A DNA stretch of 64,000 nucleotides from AP-15 sp963788085 (GCA_963788085.1 CAWBFS010000033.1:4614-68613), one strand, 5' to 3'. Shown: positions 46,293 to 55,643, counted from the first letter of the stretch. Translations and numbers: made by a program. The notes: generated by a model not told the origin, from the sequence alone.

Positions 46293-46756
46293 TTACCCCG
46301 CCGCCGGGCTCGAGAAATGGAGCTTCAACAGCGCGACCGGGCAATGGGTGCTCGATTACACGCTGCAGAACGGCCTCGGCTTGGGGATGAATTACACGGT
46401 GGGCAATTATTTCCCCACTGCTAACGACGGGTTGCGCAATATCACCGGCATCGTCAATCCCGATGGCACCGTATCGATCTATGGTGTCACCTCGACCGTC
46501 AGCATGTCGGGCGATCAGGGAGCCGATCCCAACGAAATCGTCGACATCACCGACCAGCTCGCCGCGATGACGCTCCCCGCGAGCGAGATGTTCTCCGTCC
46601 TCGACGGCCCGCAATACGGTGTGGTCTATCGCGGGACCGCGTTCGACCCGGTCCCCGAACCCGGAACGATCGTTCTGTTGGGCTCTGCCCTTGCTGGATT
46701 CGGTGCGGTACGTCGGCGCAGGCGCGTCTTGTCACGCAGCTGCCAGCAGTGCCGCG
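46293..46756 (+). pseudogene. 3' remnant of a PEP-CTERM exported protein
   Basis: From about 46300 the frame reads GLEKWSFNSATGQWVLDYTL, NGLRNITGIVNPDG-like repeats (DGLRNITGIVNPDGTVSIYG) and ends with the sorting tail VPEPGTIVLLGSALAGFGAV then RRRRR. This is the C-terminal third of a beta-propeller-like PEP-CTERM protein. It lacks its signal peptide and most of its body. The normal stop after the Arg cluster is missing, giving read-through into the next gene's antisense. Confidence 0.68.
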
Positions 46757-47656
46757 CTATAGGAGGTCCGCGACCGCGTTCCAATAGCGCTTCATCGCAG
46801 CGAGGTGATCGCTCAGCGAGCGGCCGGCGATGCGATGCAGGTGGCCGCTCTCGTAATAATTGGCCAAGGTCAGGTGGGTCACCCCGATCGATTTCCAGAA
46901 CCGCACCTGGTCGCGCCACTCACTCTCGGCGCCGGCGCCGGCCGAGACCCGCGTGTCGATGCCGATCGTCGCCGGATCACGGCCGGCCTCCTCGGCATAG
47001 CGATGCAGAGTTGCAAAGGCGGCCTTCGCTTCGTCGCCGGGCGGATAGGCGAGCGGCATCCAGCCGTCGCCCCATTTGGCGCAGCGGCGCAACGTCACGT
47101 CGGCGTGGCCGCCATACCACAACGGGATCTTGCGCCTGGTCGGCAGCGGGTTGATGCCGGCATCCTCGATCGTGTGCCATCTGCCTTTGAAGGTGACATG
47201 CGGCTGCGCCCACAACGCCTTCATGACCTCGACCTGCTCCTCCGAGCGGCGGCCGCGGTTGTGAAAATTCTCGTTGAGGCCGACGAACTCGATTTCGTTC
47301 CATCCGACCCCGATGCCGAGCCGGAACCGGCCGCCGGACAGCACGTCGAGACATGCCGCCTGCTTGGCGACGAGCACGGTCTGGCGTTGCGCGAGGATCA
47401 ACACCTGGGTGGAAAAATCGGCGATCTTCGTGCATCCGGCGAGAAACCCGAACAGCACGAACGGGTCGTGATACAGATCGGTCGATCGGGCGCGCGGCTG
47501 GTTCCAACCGGGGCGGCTCGCGATATTGGCGCCCAGCACGTGATCCGGCGCCGCAATCCCGTGATAGCCGATTTCCTCCGCCGCCTGGACAAACTCCCGC
47601 AGGGTTGCCGGCTCGCCGCCGATATCGACGATTGGAAGGGCCACGCCGAGTTTCAT
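46757..47656 (-). CDS. LLM-class (F420-dependent type) oxidoreductase
   Basis: A 299-aa luciferase-like enzyme. Landmarks are GVALPIVDIGGEP, YHGIAAPDHVLGANIAS, LDVLSGGRFRLGIGVGWNEIEF and IPLWYGGHADVTLRRCAKWGDGWMP, as in the TIGR03619 group of probable F420-dependent enzymes. AGGAG lies upstream of ATG 47656. It lies 22 bp after the binding-protein gene and is likely co-transcribed with it. Substrate unknown. Intact. Confidence 0.9.
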   Translation of the reverse strand: MKLGVALPIVDIGGEPATLREFVQAAEEIGYHGIAAPDHVLGANIASRPGWNQPRARSTDLYHDPFVLFGFLAGCTKIADFSTQVLILAQRQTVLVAKQAACLDVLSGGRFRLGIGVGWNEIEFVGLNENFHNRGRRSEEQVEVMKALWAQPHVTFKGRWHTIEDAGINPLPTRRKIPLWYGGHADVTLRRCAKWGDGWMPLAYPPGDEAKAAFATLHRYAEEAGRDPATIGIDTRVSAGAGAESEWRDQVRFWKSIGVTHLTLANYYESGHLHRIAGRSLSDHLAAMKRYWNAVADLL

Positions 47657-47678
47657 TTACCGCTCCTTTCGATATCGC

Positions 47679-49313
47679 CTACTCGTCCAGCCAGAGGTCC
47701 TCGAAGCGCCAGCCATTGTACTGGCTGTTGACCATGATCGTCAGCCCTTTGACCTTGGGCTGCCAGCAGGTCGCCGCGCGGAAGTGGTAAATGATCGGCC
47801 GCGCGCCGTCCTCCTGCAGTTTCTTGTCGATTTCCCAGACGAGCTTGCGGCGCTTCTCCGGGTCGGCTTCCATCGACTGCAGAGCGAACTGCTTTTCGAG
47901 CTCGGGATTGCAGTAGCCGGTGTAGTTGCGTTCCGAGCCGCAGCCATAATTCTCGTAGAATTGCTGGTCCGGATCGTCGACGCCGCTGCCGGTATTGTTT
48001 TGGCCGATCTGATAATCCTTGCGCGCCACCTTGGGAAACCAGTTGGCGGTCTCGACCGGGTCGAGCGCGCCGTCGATGTAAATGTCCTTCAATTGGTCGA
48101 TCAGGATGACCGCGGGGTCGCGAAAGATCGCAATGTTTCGTGCCGAGACCGTCAGCTTCAGCCGGTTGTCAGGGCCGTAGCCGAGCTTTTCCATGATCTG
48201 GCGGGCTTCCGCGCGGTTTTTCTGCACGTCGGGATCATAGCCCGGCACGGTTTTCAACAGCTCCGGCGGCATGCCCCAAATCCCGGCCGGCGGCGGCTCC
48301 ATCGCCCCGCCGATATCGCCCTGGCCTTCGGCGAGAATATCGATAAAGGACTTCCGGTCGAGGCTCAGCATCATCGCCCGGCGGATTTCCGGATTGTCGA
48401 AAGGCGGCTTGTCGCGGTTGACGATCAGGTTGGTGCTGGCGTTGCCCGGCGCCAGATCGCAAATCGCCTGCGGCGCCTGGCTCTTGATGTCCTTCAACAG
48501 CGGGATCGAGACCTCGAACGGGAAGGTCATGTCGAATTTCCCGGCAATGAAGGAGAGGATCGCCGTCGAGCGGTTCGGGATGATCGTGTATTCGACGCCG
48601 TCGAGATAGGGGCGGCCCTTTTTCCAGTAATCGGGGTTGCGCGCGACCACTATCCGCTCATTGGGCTTGAACTCGACAAATTTGAACGGGCCGGTGCCGA
48701 TCGGGTGCGTCCGCATGTCGCGCGGCGACACATGACACGGATAGACCGGCGCATAGCCCGAGGCGAGCAGCGCGATCAGCCATGGCTGCGGCCGCTTCAG
48801 AACAAAGGTGGCCTCGTGGTCGCCGTTCGTGGTGATTTCTTCGATGTTGTTGTACCAGGACTTGCGCGGGTTGAGACGGAGCTTGTCGCTCGACTTGCCG
48901 GTCAGCATGTCCCAAGTGCATTTGACGTCGTTCGCAGTGAAGGGTTTGCCGTCGTGCCATTTGACGCCCTGGCGCAAATGAAAGGTCAGCTGCTTGCCGT
49001 CCTCGCTCGTCGACCAATCGGTGGCGAGATCCGGCACGATCGTAGACAGGCTGTTCTGCGCGACGTGCTGGTCGTACATGACGAGGTTGTTGAACACCCC
49101 CATCATCGGGATTTCGGTCGAGTTCGTCCCCTCCTCTAGGATCGACATGCTCGCCGGGCTGTCGCGGTGGTAGACTTTGAGAATCCCGCCCGATTTCTGC
49201 GCGGCGGCCTCATCGGCGGCAAACAGTCCAAGAAAAAGCCAGCCAGCCGCGGCAAGAAACGCCATGGCAGAACCGGAGCAGTGACGACGCTTTCGTTGAT
49301 CGAGCCTCCCCAT
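47679..49313 (-). CDS. ABC family-5 peptide/solute-binding protein
   Basis: A 544-aa exported binding protein. The signal peptide is SAMAFLAAAGWLFLGLFAAD with cleavage near AAAQ. Family blocks are LRQGVKWHDGKPFTANDVKCT, TGPFKFVEFKPNERIVV, NPEIRRAMMLSLDRKSFIDI. It belongs to a different subgroup from the three paralogs at 21.5-26.5 kb. ATG 49313 is chosen because GGGAGG precedes it; longer upstream frames lack one. No permease is adjacent, so it is an orphan or uses another system. Intact. Confidence 0.9.
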   Translation of the reverse strand: MGRLDQRKRRHCSGSAMAFLAAAGWLFLGLFAADEAAAQKSGGILKVYHRDSPASMSILEEGTNSTEIPMMGVFNNLVMYDQHVAQNSLSTIVPDLATDWSTSEDGKQLTFHLRQGVKWHDGKPFTANDVKCTWDMLTGKSSDKLRLNPRKSWYNNIEEITTNGDHEATFVLKRPQPWLIALLASGYAPVYPCHVSPRDMRTHPIGTGPFKFVEFKPNERIVVARNPDYWKKGRPYLDGVEYTIIPNRSTAILSFIAGKFDMTFPFEVSIPLLKDIKSQAPQAICDLAPGNASTNLIVNRDKPPFDNPEIRRAMMLSLDRKSFIDILAEGQGDIGGAMEPPPAGIWGMPPELLKTVPGYDPDVQKNRAEARQIMEKLGYGPDNRLKLTVSARNIAIFRDPAVILIDQLKDIYIDGALDPVETANWFPKVARKDYQIGQNNTGSGVDDPDQQFYENYGCGSERNYTGYCNPELEKQFALQSMEADPEKRRKLVWEIDKKLQEDGARPIIYHFRAATCWQPKVKGLTIMVNSQYNGWRFEDLWLDE

Positions 49314-49599
49314 TCGTCCAACCCTCCCTTTTGGTTGCGCCGTGCGGCGGCTCGCTTTGGGGCCTTCGAGCATTACGATTGTGAAAGAGGGAGAGGGCGA
49401 TGACGAGAGGAAATATTGCGGATGTGCGGGCGCTCCTTGCACTGGTCCGTCGCTCTGCCTCCTTTATGTGCGGCGCAGCATGGAAATCGCAGTTCTGCCT
49501 CGAGCTATTGACAAAATCATGCTGCAATGCAACATAGGCCGCATGTGGTCGTACCAGCGTGAGCCCACTGCTCGATATCCGCGGCCTGGAGATGCAGGG

Positions 49600-50073
49600 A
49601 TGCGTTCCAAACAAAGGCGACGGAATTCGACCGAGCCCAAAGGCGAGCTGGCGTCGCGCACGCTGGCGATGCCCGCCGACTGCAACCCCAAGGGGGACAT
49701 CTTCGGCGGCTGGATCATGGCGCTGATGGATTCCGCTGGAAAGATGTCGGCAACCCCGCATGCCGGCGGGCGCGTCGTGACGGTTTCGGTCTCGAACATC
49801 ACCTTTCTCGAGCCGGTGCATGTCGGCGACACGGTCTGCTGCTACACCGAGGTCACGCGCATCGGCCGGACCTCGATCACGCTCGAAGTGGAGGTCTGGG
49901 TGCTGCGCCAGGGCCAAGGCGAGCGGGTCAAGGTGACGGAGGCCGAATTCACCTTTGTCGCGGTCGACGAGGATGGCCGCCCCCGCGAACTGGAGAGCTC
50001 CGTGGCGCCTGGCGTCGTCGGCAAGAGGCCTGGCGTCCGCAAAAGAGAGCGAGAACCGGACGTTACGCGCTAA
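49600..50073 (+). CDS. acyl-CoA thioesterase, hotdog fold (YciA-like)
   Basis: A 157-aa hotdog protein that would hydrolyse acyl-CoA thioesters. The core is LASRTLAMPADCNPKGDIFGGWIM, ALMDSAGKMSA and VSVSNITFLEPVHVGDTVCCYTEV, close to YciA/BACH-type enzymes. ATG 49600 is chosen; GGAGATGCAGGG lies before it. Upstream, 49314-49599 is divergent intergenic DNA with no other gene. The C-terminal tail is basic and unusual (KREREPDVTR). Confidence 0.88.
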   Translation: MRSKQRRRNSTEPKGELASRTLAMPADCNPKGDIFGGWIMALMDSAGKMSATPHAGGRVVTVSVSNITFLEPVHVGDTVCCYTEVTRIGRTSITLEVEVWVLRQGQGERVKVTEAEFTFVAVDEDGRPRELESSVAPGVVGKRPGVRKREREPDVTR

Positions 50074-50106
50074 TCTGCCCGGCGGGCCAACTGAATGGAC
50101 AGGCCG

Positions 50107-50781
50107 ATGCCGGACCGCATCCTCGTCATCAACCCGAATTCCACCGATGCCGTCACCCGCGCAATCGACGAGGCGATGGCGCCTTTGCGCATCCCGGGCG
50201 GGCCCGACATCGATTGCATGACGCTTCGCGAGGGGCCCCCCGGCGTCGAAAGCCAGAGTGATGCCGACGCCGTCATCGCGCCGCTTTGCCGCGCGATCCG
50301 CGACACAGAGCCGGAAACCGCCGCTTTCGTCATCGCCTGCTTCAGCGATCCCGGCCTGTTCTCGGCGCGCGAGGCGACTGCGAAACCCGTGCTCGGCATC
50401 GCGGAATGCGGGATCCTGACGGCGCTGACCCTAGGTCACCGCTTCGGTGTGATCTCGATCCTCGCCCACTCGGTGCCGCGGCATCTGCGCTACATCGCCG
50501 CGATGGGGGTCGGCCAGCGGCTGGCCGGCGATCTGCCGGTCGGCCTCGGCGTCACCCAGCTCGGCGACGCCCGTTCGACCCTGGACCGCATGATCGAAGT
50601 TGGTAGCCGGCTGCGCGACCAACACGGCGCCGATGTGCTGGTCATGGGCTGCGCTGGCATGGCCCGCTACCGCGCCGATCTCGAAGAGGCCGTCCAGATC
50701 CCAGTCGTCGAGCCGACCCAGGCCGCCGTCGCGATGGCGGTCGGCCGCATCCGCCTCGGCTGGGGACAAAGCTTGCGCTAA
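50107..50781 (+). CDS. Asp/Glu/hydantoin racemase-family protein
   Basis: A 224-aa cofactor-independent racemase-fold protein. It starts RILVINPNSTDAVTRAIDEAM, with the two catalytic cysteines expected in the family in FVIACFSDPGLFSAREA and VLVMGCAGMARYRADLEEA, and a PVVEPTQAAVAMA ending. These match hydantoin racemase-like proteins. ATG 50107 (MPDRILV) is preferred over ATG 50095. It follows the thioesterase gene by 33 bp. Substrate not known. Confidence 0.88.
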   Translation: MPDRILVINPNSTDAVTRAIDEAMAPLRIPGGPDIDCMTLREGPPGVESQSDADAVIAPLCRAIRDTEPETAAFVIACFSDPGLFSAREATAKPVLGIAECGILTALTLGHRFGVISILAHSVPRHLRYIAAMGVGQRLAGDLPVGLGVTQLGDARSTLDRMIEVGSRLRDQHGADVLVMGCAGMARYRADLEEAVQIPVVEPTQAAVAMAVGRIRLGWGQSLR

Positions 50782-50845
50782 GGACCATCTTACGAAGTCA
50801 GCCAATGTGACTGCCGCTGCTTGCGAGCCGACTAAAACTAAAGAA

Positions 50846-50867
50846 GGGGTGACGCGCCAATCACCCC
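50846..50867 (+). terminator. hairpin after the racemase gene
   Basis: GGGGTGA (50846-50852), an 8-base loop and TCACCCC (50861-50867) form a 7-bp perfect stem 65 bp past the racemase stop. There is no following T-run, so it is a weak terminator candidate. Confidence 0.3.
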
Positions 50868-50899
50868 CTGCAAGAGGCAGGGCAGTGCCGCTGGAGTTC

Positions 50900-51200
50900 T
50901 CTTACAAACATAACTGGTTATGAACTCGTAATTCAATCCTAAGTCGTCTTGCGCGGACTTGATCCGCGTATCCACGCCTTTGTGTGCGGCGCCCGAAGGC
51001 GTGGGTGCCCGGGCCAAGCCCGGGCCAAGACGAAACCAGGGGGCCGCGGGATTTTCCCCGGACAGCCCTCCGCCGGCGGGCCCACCAACCCCAGCACCAC
51101 GATGAGATTGACACCGCTTGAACGCCTGGTCGATAGGGGAGTATCGCTTGGGACGTTTTCGTTAGCTGCCGCGGGTTCGCGCCTGCAATGACGGTATCTG
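50900..51200. other. gene-free stretch with palindromic repeats
   Basis: The 427-bp gap 50782-51208 holds no gene. It contains a compound repeat near 50950-51060 (GCGGACTTGATCCGCG, GCCCGGGCCAAGCCCGGGCC) of the dispersed GC-rich type, and a short segment ending GCGCCTGCAATGACGG, also typical of such elements. Confidence 0.55.
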
Positions 51201-51208
51201 GGGGACCC

Positions 51209-51415
51209 ATGTTCGAGCCGAGCAAGAAACGTGGTGGGTGGAGTTGGTGGTACCTGCTATTTCTCATCCAATTCGTCGCTGTACTCTGGCCGCCCTTCTA
51301 CAATAAAGCTGAACCTTATTGGGTTGGCCTGCCGTTCTTCTACTGGTATCAGCTTCTTTGGATAATCATCGGCGCTGTGCTTACTGCGATAGTGTATTTT
51401 GCGACGGAAGACTAA
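51209..51415 (+). CDS. DUF3311-like small membrane protein
   Basis: A 68-aa protein with two membrane helices (WWYLLFLIQFVAVLWPPFYN and FYWYQLLWIIIGAVLTAIVY), separated by the short PYWVGLPF. This is the usual DUF3311 layout, encoded just before a sodium:solute symporter as here (52 bp gap). It is thought to be an accessory subunit. ATG 51209 is chosen over in-frame ATG 51188. Confidence 0.82.
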   Translation: MFEPSKKRGGWSWWYLLFLIQFVAVLWPPFYNKAEPYWVGLPFFYWYQLLWIIIGAVLTAIVYFATED

Positions 51416-51467
51416 CGCGATCACATAGACCTCGCAACCTGGAGCCGAAAGGGGGAGGAGGAAGACT

Positions 51468-53015
51468 GTGCAGGACGTCAATTGGACTGCCCTGATCATT
51501 TTCATAGCTGTATTCGGCTTGATCACCTGGTTGGGCTTCGCGGCGGCCAACTGGCGCAGAGGCGATCTCGACTTGCTGCACGAGTGGGGGCTCGGCGGAC
51601 GACGCTTCGGCACGATCGTCACCTGGTTCCTGATCGGCGGCGATCTCTACACGGCCTATACTTTTATTGCCGTCCCGGCACTCGCCTTTGGCGCGGGCGC
51701 CGTCGCGTTCTTCGCGGTGCCCTACACGATCGTCGCCTACCCGATCTTTTTCCTGGTGTTCCCGCGCATCTGGCACGTCTGCCACAAGCACCACTACATC
51801 ACCGCGGGCGATTTCGTGCGCGGCCGCTTCGGCAACCGCTGGCTCGCCCTGGCGGTGACGATCACCGGCATCGTCGCGACAATGCCTTACATCGCCCTTC
51901 AGCTCGTCGGTCTGCAGGTCGTGATCGGCGCGCTCGGCGTCTCGGGCACGGGCTTTGCGGCCGACCTGCCATTGATCATCGCTTTCGTGATCCTGGCCGC
52001 CTTTACCTATTCGAGCGGTCTGCGCGCGCCGGCCTCGATCGCCATCGTCAAGGATATCCTGATCTATCTGACCGCCTTCGCCGCGGTAATTGTCATTCCG
52101 ATCGAGCTCGGCGGCTTCGGCAAGATCTTCGCCGCGGTCCCGCCGGCGAAATTGCTGCTGGCGACCCCCGGGCCCAATACCACGGGCGCTTACAGCGCCT
52201 ATGCGACGTTGGCCTTCGGCTCGGCGCTCGCCCTCTTCCTCTACCCTCACTCTGTCACCGGAATTCTTAGCGCCAGCAGCGGCCGCGCCGTCGGCCGCAA
52301 TGCCGCGCTGTTGCCGGGCTATTCCTTCATGCTCGGCCTGCTCGCGCTCGTCGGCTTCTTCGCCATTGCCGCCGGGGTCGCCGGCCTTCCCGAATACGCC
52401 GCCGGCTTCAAGCAGTTCGGCAACAACTTCGCGGTGCCGGCGCTCTTCCTGCACAGCTTCCCTTCGTGGTTTGTCGGCATCGCCTTTGCCGCGATCGGAG
52501 TGGGCGCCCTGGTGCCGGCGGCGATCATGTCGATCGCCGCGGCAAACCTCTACACCCGCAATATCCACCGCGAGTTCATCAACAGGAATCCGACCGACAA
52601 GCAAGAAGCACAGATGGCGAAATGGGTGTCGCTGATCGTCAAATTCGGCGCCCTCGTATTCATCATTTTCGTGCCGACGCAATATGCGATTTACTTGCAG
52701 CTATTGGGCGGCATCTGGATCATTCAGACATTGCCCGCAGTGATCCTCGGCGCCTATACCCGCTGGTTCAATGACTGGGCATTGCTCGTCGGCTGGGCCG
52801 TCGGGATCGCCTTCGGCACCGGAATGGCCGCCGCAGTGAACCTCACGCCGACCTATCCCTTACAATTCGCCGGCCATACCTTCCCTGGTTACACCGCCCT
52901 CTACACTGTGATCCTCAACATCCTGGTGACGATCGTTCTAACCCCGGTGTTCAATGCCATAGCCGCGCAGCGCGCGCCGCTCGACGAGACCGTCGCGTCC
53001 GACTATTACGCCTGA
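51468..53015 (+). CDS. sodium:solute symporter (SSS family)
   Basis: A 515-aa Na+-coupled transporter with about 13 membrane helices. Landmarks are WGLGGRRFGTIVTWFLIGGDL, ITAGDFVRGRFGNRWLALAV, LYPHSVTGILSASSGRAVGRN and GVGALVPAAIMSIAAANLYTRNI, typical of MctP-like and pantothenate/proline-type SSS proteins. GTG 51468 is the start, after GGGGGAGGAGG. Its DUF3311 partner is directly upstream. Likely substrates are monocarboxylates, but this is inference. Intact. Confidence 0.92.
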   Translation: MQDVNWTALIIFIAVFGLITWLGFAAANWRRGDLDLLHEWGLGGRRFGTIVTWFLIGGDLYTAYTFIAVPALAFGAGAVAFFAVPYTIVAYPIFFLVFPRIWHVCHKHHYITAGDFVRGRFGNRWLALAVTITGIVATMPYIALQLVGLQVVIGALGVSGTGFAADLPLIIAFVILAAFTYSSGLRAPASIAIVKDILIYLTAFAAVIVIPIELGGFGKIFAAVPPAKLLLATPGPNTTGAYSAYATLAFGSALALFLYPHSVTGILSASSGRAVGRNAALLPGYSFMLGLLALVGFFAIAAGVAGLPEYAAGFKQFGNNFAVPALFLHSFPSWFVGIAFAAIGVGALVPAAIMSIAAANLYTRNIHREFINRNPTDKQEAQMAKWVSLIVKFGALVFIIFVPTQYAIYLQLLGGIWIIQTLPAVILGAYTRWFNDWALLVGWAVGIAFGTGMAAAVNLTPTYPLQFAGHTFPGYTALYTVILNILVTIVLTPVFNAIAAQRAPLDETVASDYYA

Positions 53016-53137
53016 AGGCAAGATGCCGATATACCGGTGCCGTGAACTCATCCACAGAGGCGGTATTGTTGCCCGAGGCGGCGGAGTAGGCAGAAAAATC
53101 CACCTCTCCCGCAAGCGGGACGAGGGATCGGGCGGAG

Positions 53138-54079
53138 CTAAACCGGCATTGTGCGCCGCTGGTGAGCCCGCCCGATCCTTGCCGTCTCCTCGCGGTGTCC
53201 GGCGATGACACGCACGCCCTCGTCGAGCTTGGCGACGATGTTCTCGGGCGAGGAGGTTTCGAGAAACGGCACGCGATTTTTTCGGCAGGCGGCGAAAACA
53301 CGTTCGCGCGCCTGTTTCATCTCGGGCGGATAAGGGTCGCGCGGAACCGATAAATAGCCGAGCGCCAGTCCGAGGTCGCCAGGTCCCAATTCGGCGAAAC
53401 CCAGGCCCGGCACGGCGAGGATCTCCTCGCAGTGGGCGATCCCCTCCGGGCTCTCGAGCTTGACGCCGAGCAGCAGTTCGCCTTTCGGGTTCAATGGCCA
53501 GGGATCGCACAGGCGCAGGTACTCTTCCGGCGAAATCCCCCATACCGGAGCCGCAGTTGCTTCCGAGCCGCGGCCGCGCGTGCCGATCCCGAGGCGGCCA
53601 TCGCTCGCCTCTCCGGTTGCCCCGCGCATTCGCTCGCCCGGCGAGGGCAAAGACCGATCGACGCCGGCGGGCTGGTGCGGATAGCGGCAGCTCTCGACAA
53701 AGGCGCGGACCGCCGGCGCCGATTCCGCCTGGCAGAGCAGCACGCCGTGCACGCCGCGGCCGAGGATCTGGCGGAATTGCCACGCATTGAAGCGGACGTT
53801 GGCAGCGTCGGTGCCGTTGACCGGCGCCTCGACGATGACCGTCGGCGTGCGGTGACCCGAGCGCGTCGGGCCGCCCTCGACGAGCCCGCGCATATATTCG
53901 GCGAGGCCCGCCATGTCGAACGCCCCGTGCTCCATCCCGACATTGATGTAATCGGCCCAGACATGCGCGTCTTCGGACCCTTGCGGATAGGTCAGCACGT
54001 GGCCGCTATGGCCGCCGGTGTAATAAATCGCCTGGTCCTGCTCCAAAAGTTCGATGGCACGATTGATGCGGTTGGGCAT
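53138..54079 (-). CDS. HpcH/HpaI aldolase / citrate lyase family protein
   Basis: A 313-aa class II pyruvate aldolase-like protein. The barrel shows VWADYINVGMEHGAFDMAGL, VIVEAPVNGTDAANVRFNAW, LGVKLESPEGIAHCEEIL (the metal-binding Glu) and FAELGPGDLGLALGY (the metal Asp). A longer insert, VDRSLPSPGERMRGATG onward, between residues about 140-175 is not usual and looks repeat-derived. It cleaves or forms oxo-acid aldols in aromatic or sugar-acid catabolism. Intact, single gene. Confidence 0.87.
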   Translation of the reverse strand: MPNRINRAIELLEQDQAIYYTGGHSGHVLTYPQGSEDAHVWADYINVGMEHGAFDMAGLAEYMRGLVEGGPTRSGHRTPTVIVEAPVNGTDAANVRFNAWQFRQILGRGVHGVLLCQAESAPAVRAFVESCRYPHQPAGVDRSLPSPGERMRGATGEASDGRLGIGTRGRGSEATAAPVWGISPEEYLRLCDPWPLNPKGELLLGVKLESPEGIAHCEEILAVPGLGFAELGPGDLGLALGYLSVPRDPYPPEMKQARERVFAACRKNRVPFLETSSPENIVAKLDEGVRVIAGHREETARIGRAHQRRTMPV

Positions 54080-54231
54080 GGCTTCCCCGCCTGGGTCTAA
54101 AATGGTGGGAAAATATCCGATACCCGATCGAGCATGTCCACGGATTACGTCCCCTCCGCCGTCCGCCCGAGGAAACCCGTAACCGGTGGCGGATCATGCC
54201 GCCTAGTGCTCCGAGTCATTCACCCGATTCA

Positions 54232-54570
54232 TCAGGCAAATGACGCACCATCGCTCATATCAAATCCCGCTACACCGACGAAAGCCGGTGCCCACGGCAA
54301 AAGTGGATCCCGGCCTTCGCCGGGAAAGCGCGGAGGGGACGTGCAAGTAGGGCAGCGGGCAACCGTTTGCCCCATGCCGCTTGGGCTCGGGATCGAGATC
54401 ATTTCAGGCTGGCCGGTGAGGAGTTGTATGCGATCGGTTTCGATCATCGCGTTCACCACGCAGGCGGAGCCGGTTTGGCGCTGGCACCAACGGCAGTGAC
54501 AGCAGTGGGTGAATAGCGGCGGAATGGTGAGCCGGTAGCGAACCGCCCCGCAGGTGCAGCGTCCTTCCAT
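54232..54570 (-). pseudogene. GFA-family protein truncated by a palindromic repeat
   Basis: The first about 75 residues are a glutathione-dependent formaldehyde-activating-enzyme-like zinc domain: EGRCTCGAVRYRL (Cys5, Cys7), HCCHCRWCQRQTGSACV and VARCPTC. The remainder of the family fold (another 40-60 residues) is missing; the frame instead runs through a repeat (PRFPGEGRDPLLPWAPAFVG) to a chance stop. The repeat spans about 54258-54345, with GGATCCCGGCCTTCGCCGGG as its core. The original gene therefore looks disrupted. Confidence 0.7.
54258..54345. repeat. palindromic repeat interrupting the GFA gene
   Basis: GACGAAAGCCGGTGCCCACG is followed by GTGGATCCCGGCCTTCGCCG and GGAAAGCG, with inner inverted repeats CCCGGCCTTCGCCGGG. 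It is the intergenic GAAAGC/CCGG-type dispersed unit of alphaproteobacteria. In this place it forms the end of a coding frame. Confidence 0.6.
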
Positions 54571-54578
54571 GGTTCAGC

Positions 54579-55643
54579 CTAGCTCCATCGAATATTTCGG
54601 GGTCGGCGAACCGCTGCTCGGGTCCGCGTCGCCTCGATCACACTGAACGGCGAGTGTGTCGGGATGACCCTGGCCAGCCGGAAACCTGCTTCTGAGAGGA
54701 GGCGCCGATACTCTTCCTCGGTACGCTCCCGACCGCCCAGTATGACAAGCATATTCAGGTCCATTGCCTGTGCCGGGCTCGGCTGATTATCTGGCGGAAC
54801 CACCATCTCCACCAGCAGCAGCGTCCCACCTGGATCAAGCGAGCGATGACAGTTCCGCAGCAACCGCGTTGCCCGCTCATCGTCCCAGTCGTGAATGATT
54901 TGCTTCAGTAGGTGAAGGTCGGCACCCTCCGGTACAGCCTCGAAGAAGTCCCCGCTCATTAGCTCGCAGCGCCCCGAGAGCCCCTGCGCTGTTATGCTCT
55001 CACCGGCGGTTGCGATGACGTGGGGCAGGTCGAACAGGATCCCTTGTGTTGCGGGGCTGGCGCGCAAGATGGAAGCCAACAAAACTCCGTGCGCGCCTCC
55101 CACGTCCATTGCCTTGCGAACCGCTGAAAAGTCGAACACCCGCACGAGCTCACCAGCGGCTAGGGCTGACAGGTTGCCCATCGCCGCGTTGAAGAAGCCG
55201 GCCTCCCCGGGATTCTGCGCGTACCACTCGAATAACTCCATCCCGAGCGCCGCGCGCGCCATGGGCTGACCGGTCCGAATGCTCTCTACGAGACGACCCC
55301 AGGGCTGCCAATGCCCGGGTGCCGTCTCGGTGATCGCGAAGTTGCGCACGGAACCCGGGGTATCCGAGCGGAGGGTCCCGCCAAGCGCGGTCAGCTCGAA
55401 CGAGCGTGGTGCCGCCTGCACGAAGACGCCAATGCTGGCCAACAATCGCAGTACCCGGTACAGCGCTTGCGGGTCCGCCCCGACTTCCCGAGCGAGCTCG
55501 TCAGAAGTCCGCGGACCGTTGGCGAGGCGGTCAGCGACCCCTAGCGTCGCTACGGCACCAACTGCCTGGCTAATCCAATAGCCCGTGATGAGGCCCATCA
55601 TTGCGACGGGTGGTGGTACTTCGTGCTCTGTTCCCGCGGCCAT
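54579..55643 (-). CDS. SAM-dependent O-methyltransferase (acetylserotonin OMT type)
   Basis: A 354-aa methyltransferase of the PF00891 family. The N-terminal dimerisation winged helix is VATLGVADRLANGPRTSDELA, LYRVLRLLASIGVF; the SAM fold has MDVGGAHGVLLASILRA, FDLPHVIATAGESI, GDFFEAVPEGADLHLLKQIIHDWDD (catalytic His) and LLLVEMVVPPDN. It would methylate a hydroxyl of a small secondary metabolite or quinone-like substrate. Lone gene, 9 bp from the GFA remnant. Intact. Confidence 0.9.
   Translation of the reverse strand: MAAGTEHEVPPPVAMMGLITGYWISQAVGAVATLGVADRLANGPRTSDELAREVGADPQALYRVLRLLASIGVFVQAAPRSFELTALGGTLRSDTPGSVRNFAITETAPGHWQPWGRLVESIRTGQPMARAALGMELFEWYAQNPGEAGFFNAAMGNLSALAAGELVRVFDFSAVRKAMDVGGAHGVLLASILRASPATQGILFDLPHVIATAGESITAQGLSGRCELMSGDFFEAVPEGADLHLLKQIIHDWDDERATRLLRNCHRSLDPGGTLLLVEMVVPPDNQPSPAQAMDLNMLVILGGRERTEEEYRRLLSEAGFRLARVIPTHSPFSVIEATRTRAAVRRPRNIRWS

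Noticed and set aside
47784..49139. 451-aa plus-strand frame
   Set aside because: Antisense of the intact family-5 binding-protein gene.
50940..51060. Short array-like GC-rich repeats considered as CRISPR
   Set aside because: Units are palindromic and unequally spaced with no unique spacers; they match the dispersed intergenic repeats elsewhere in the window.
51381..52682. 433-aa minus-strand frame
   Set aside because: Antisense of the sodium:solute symporter gene.
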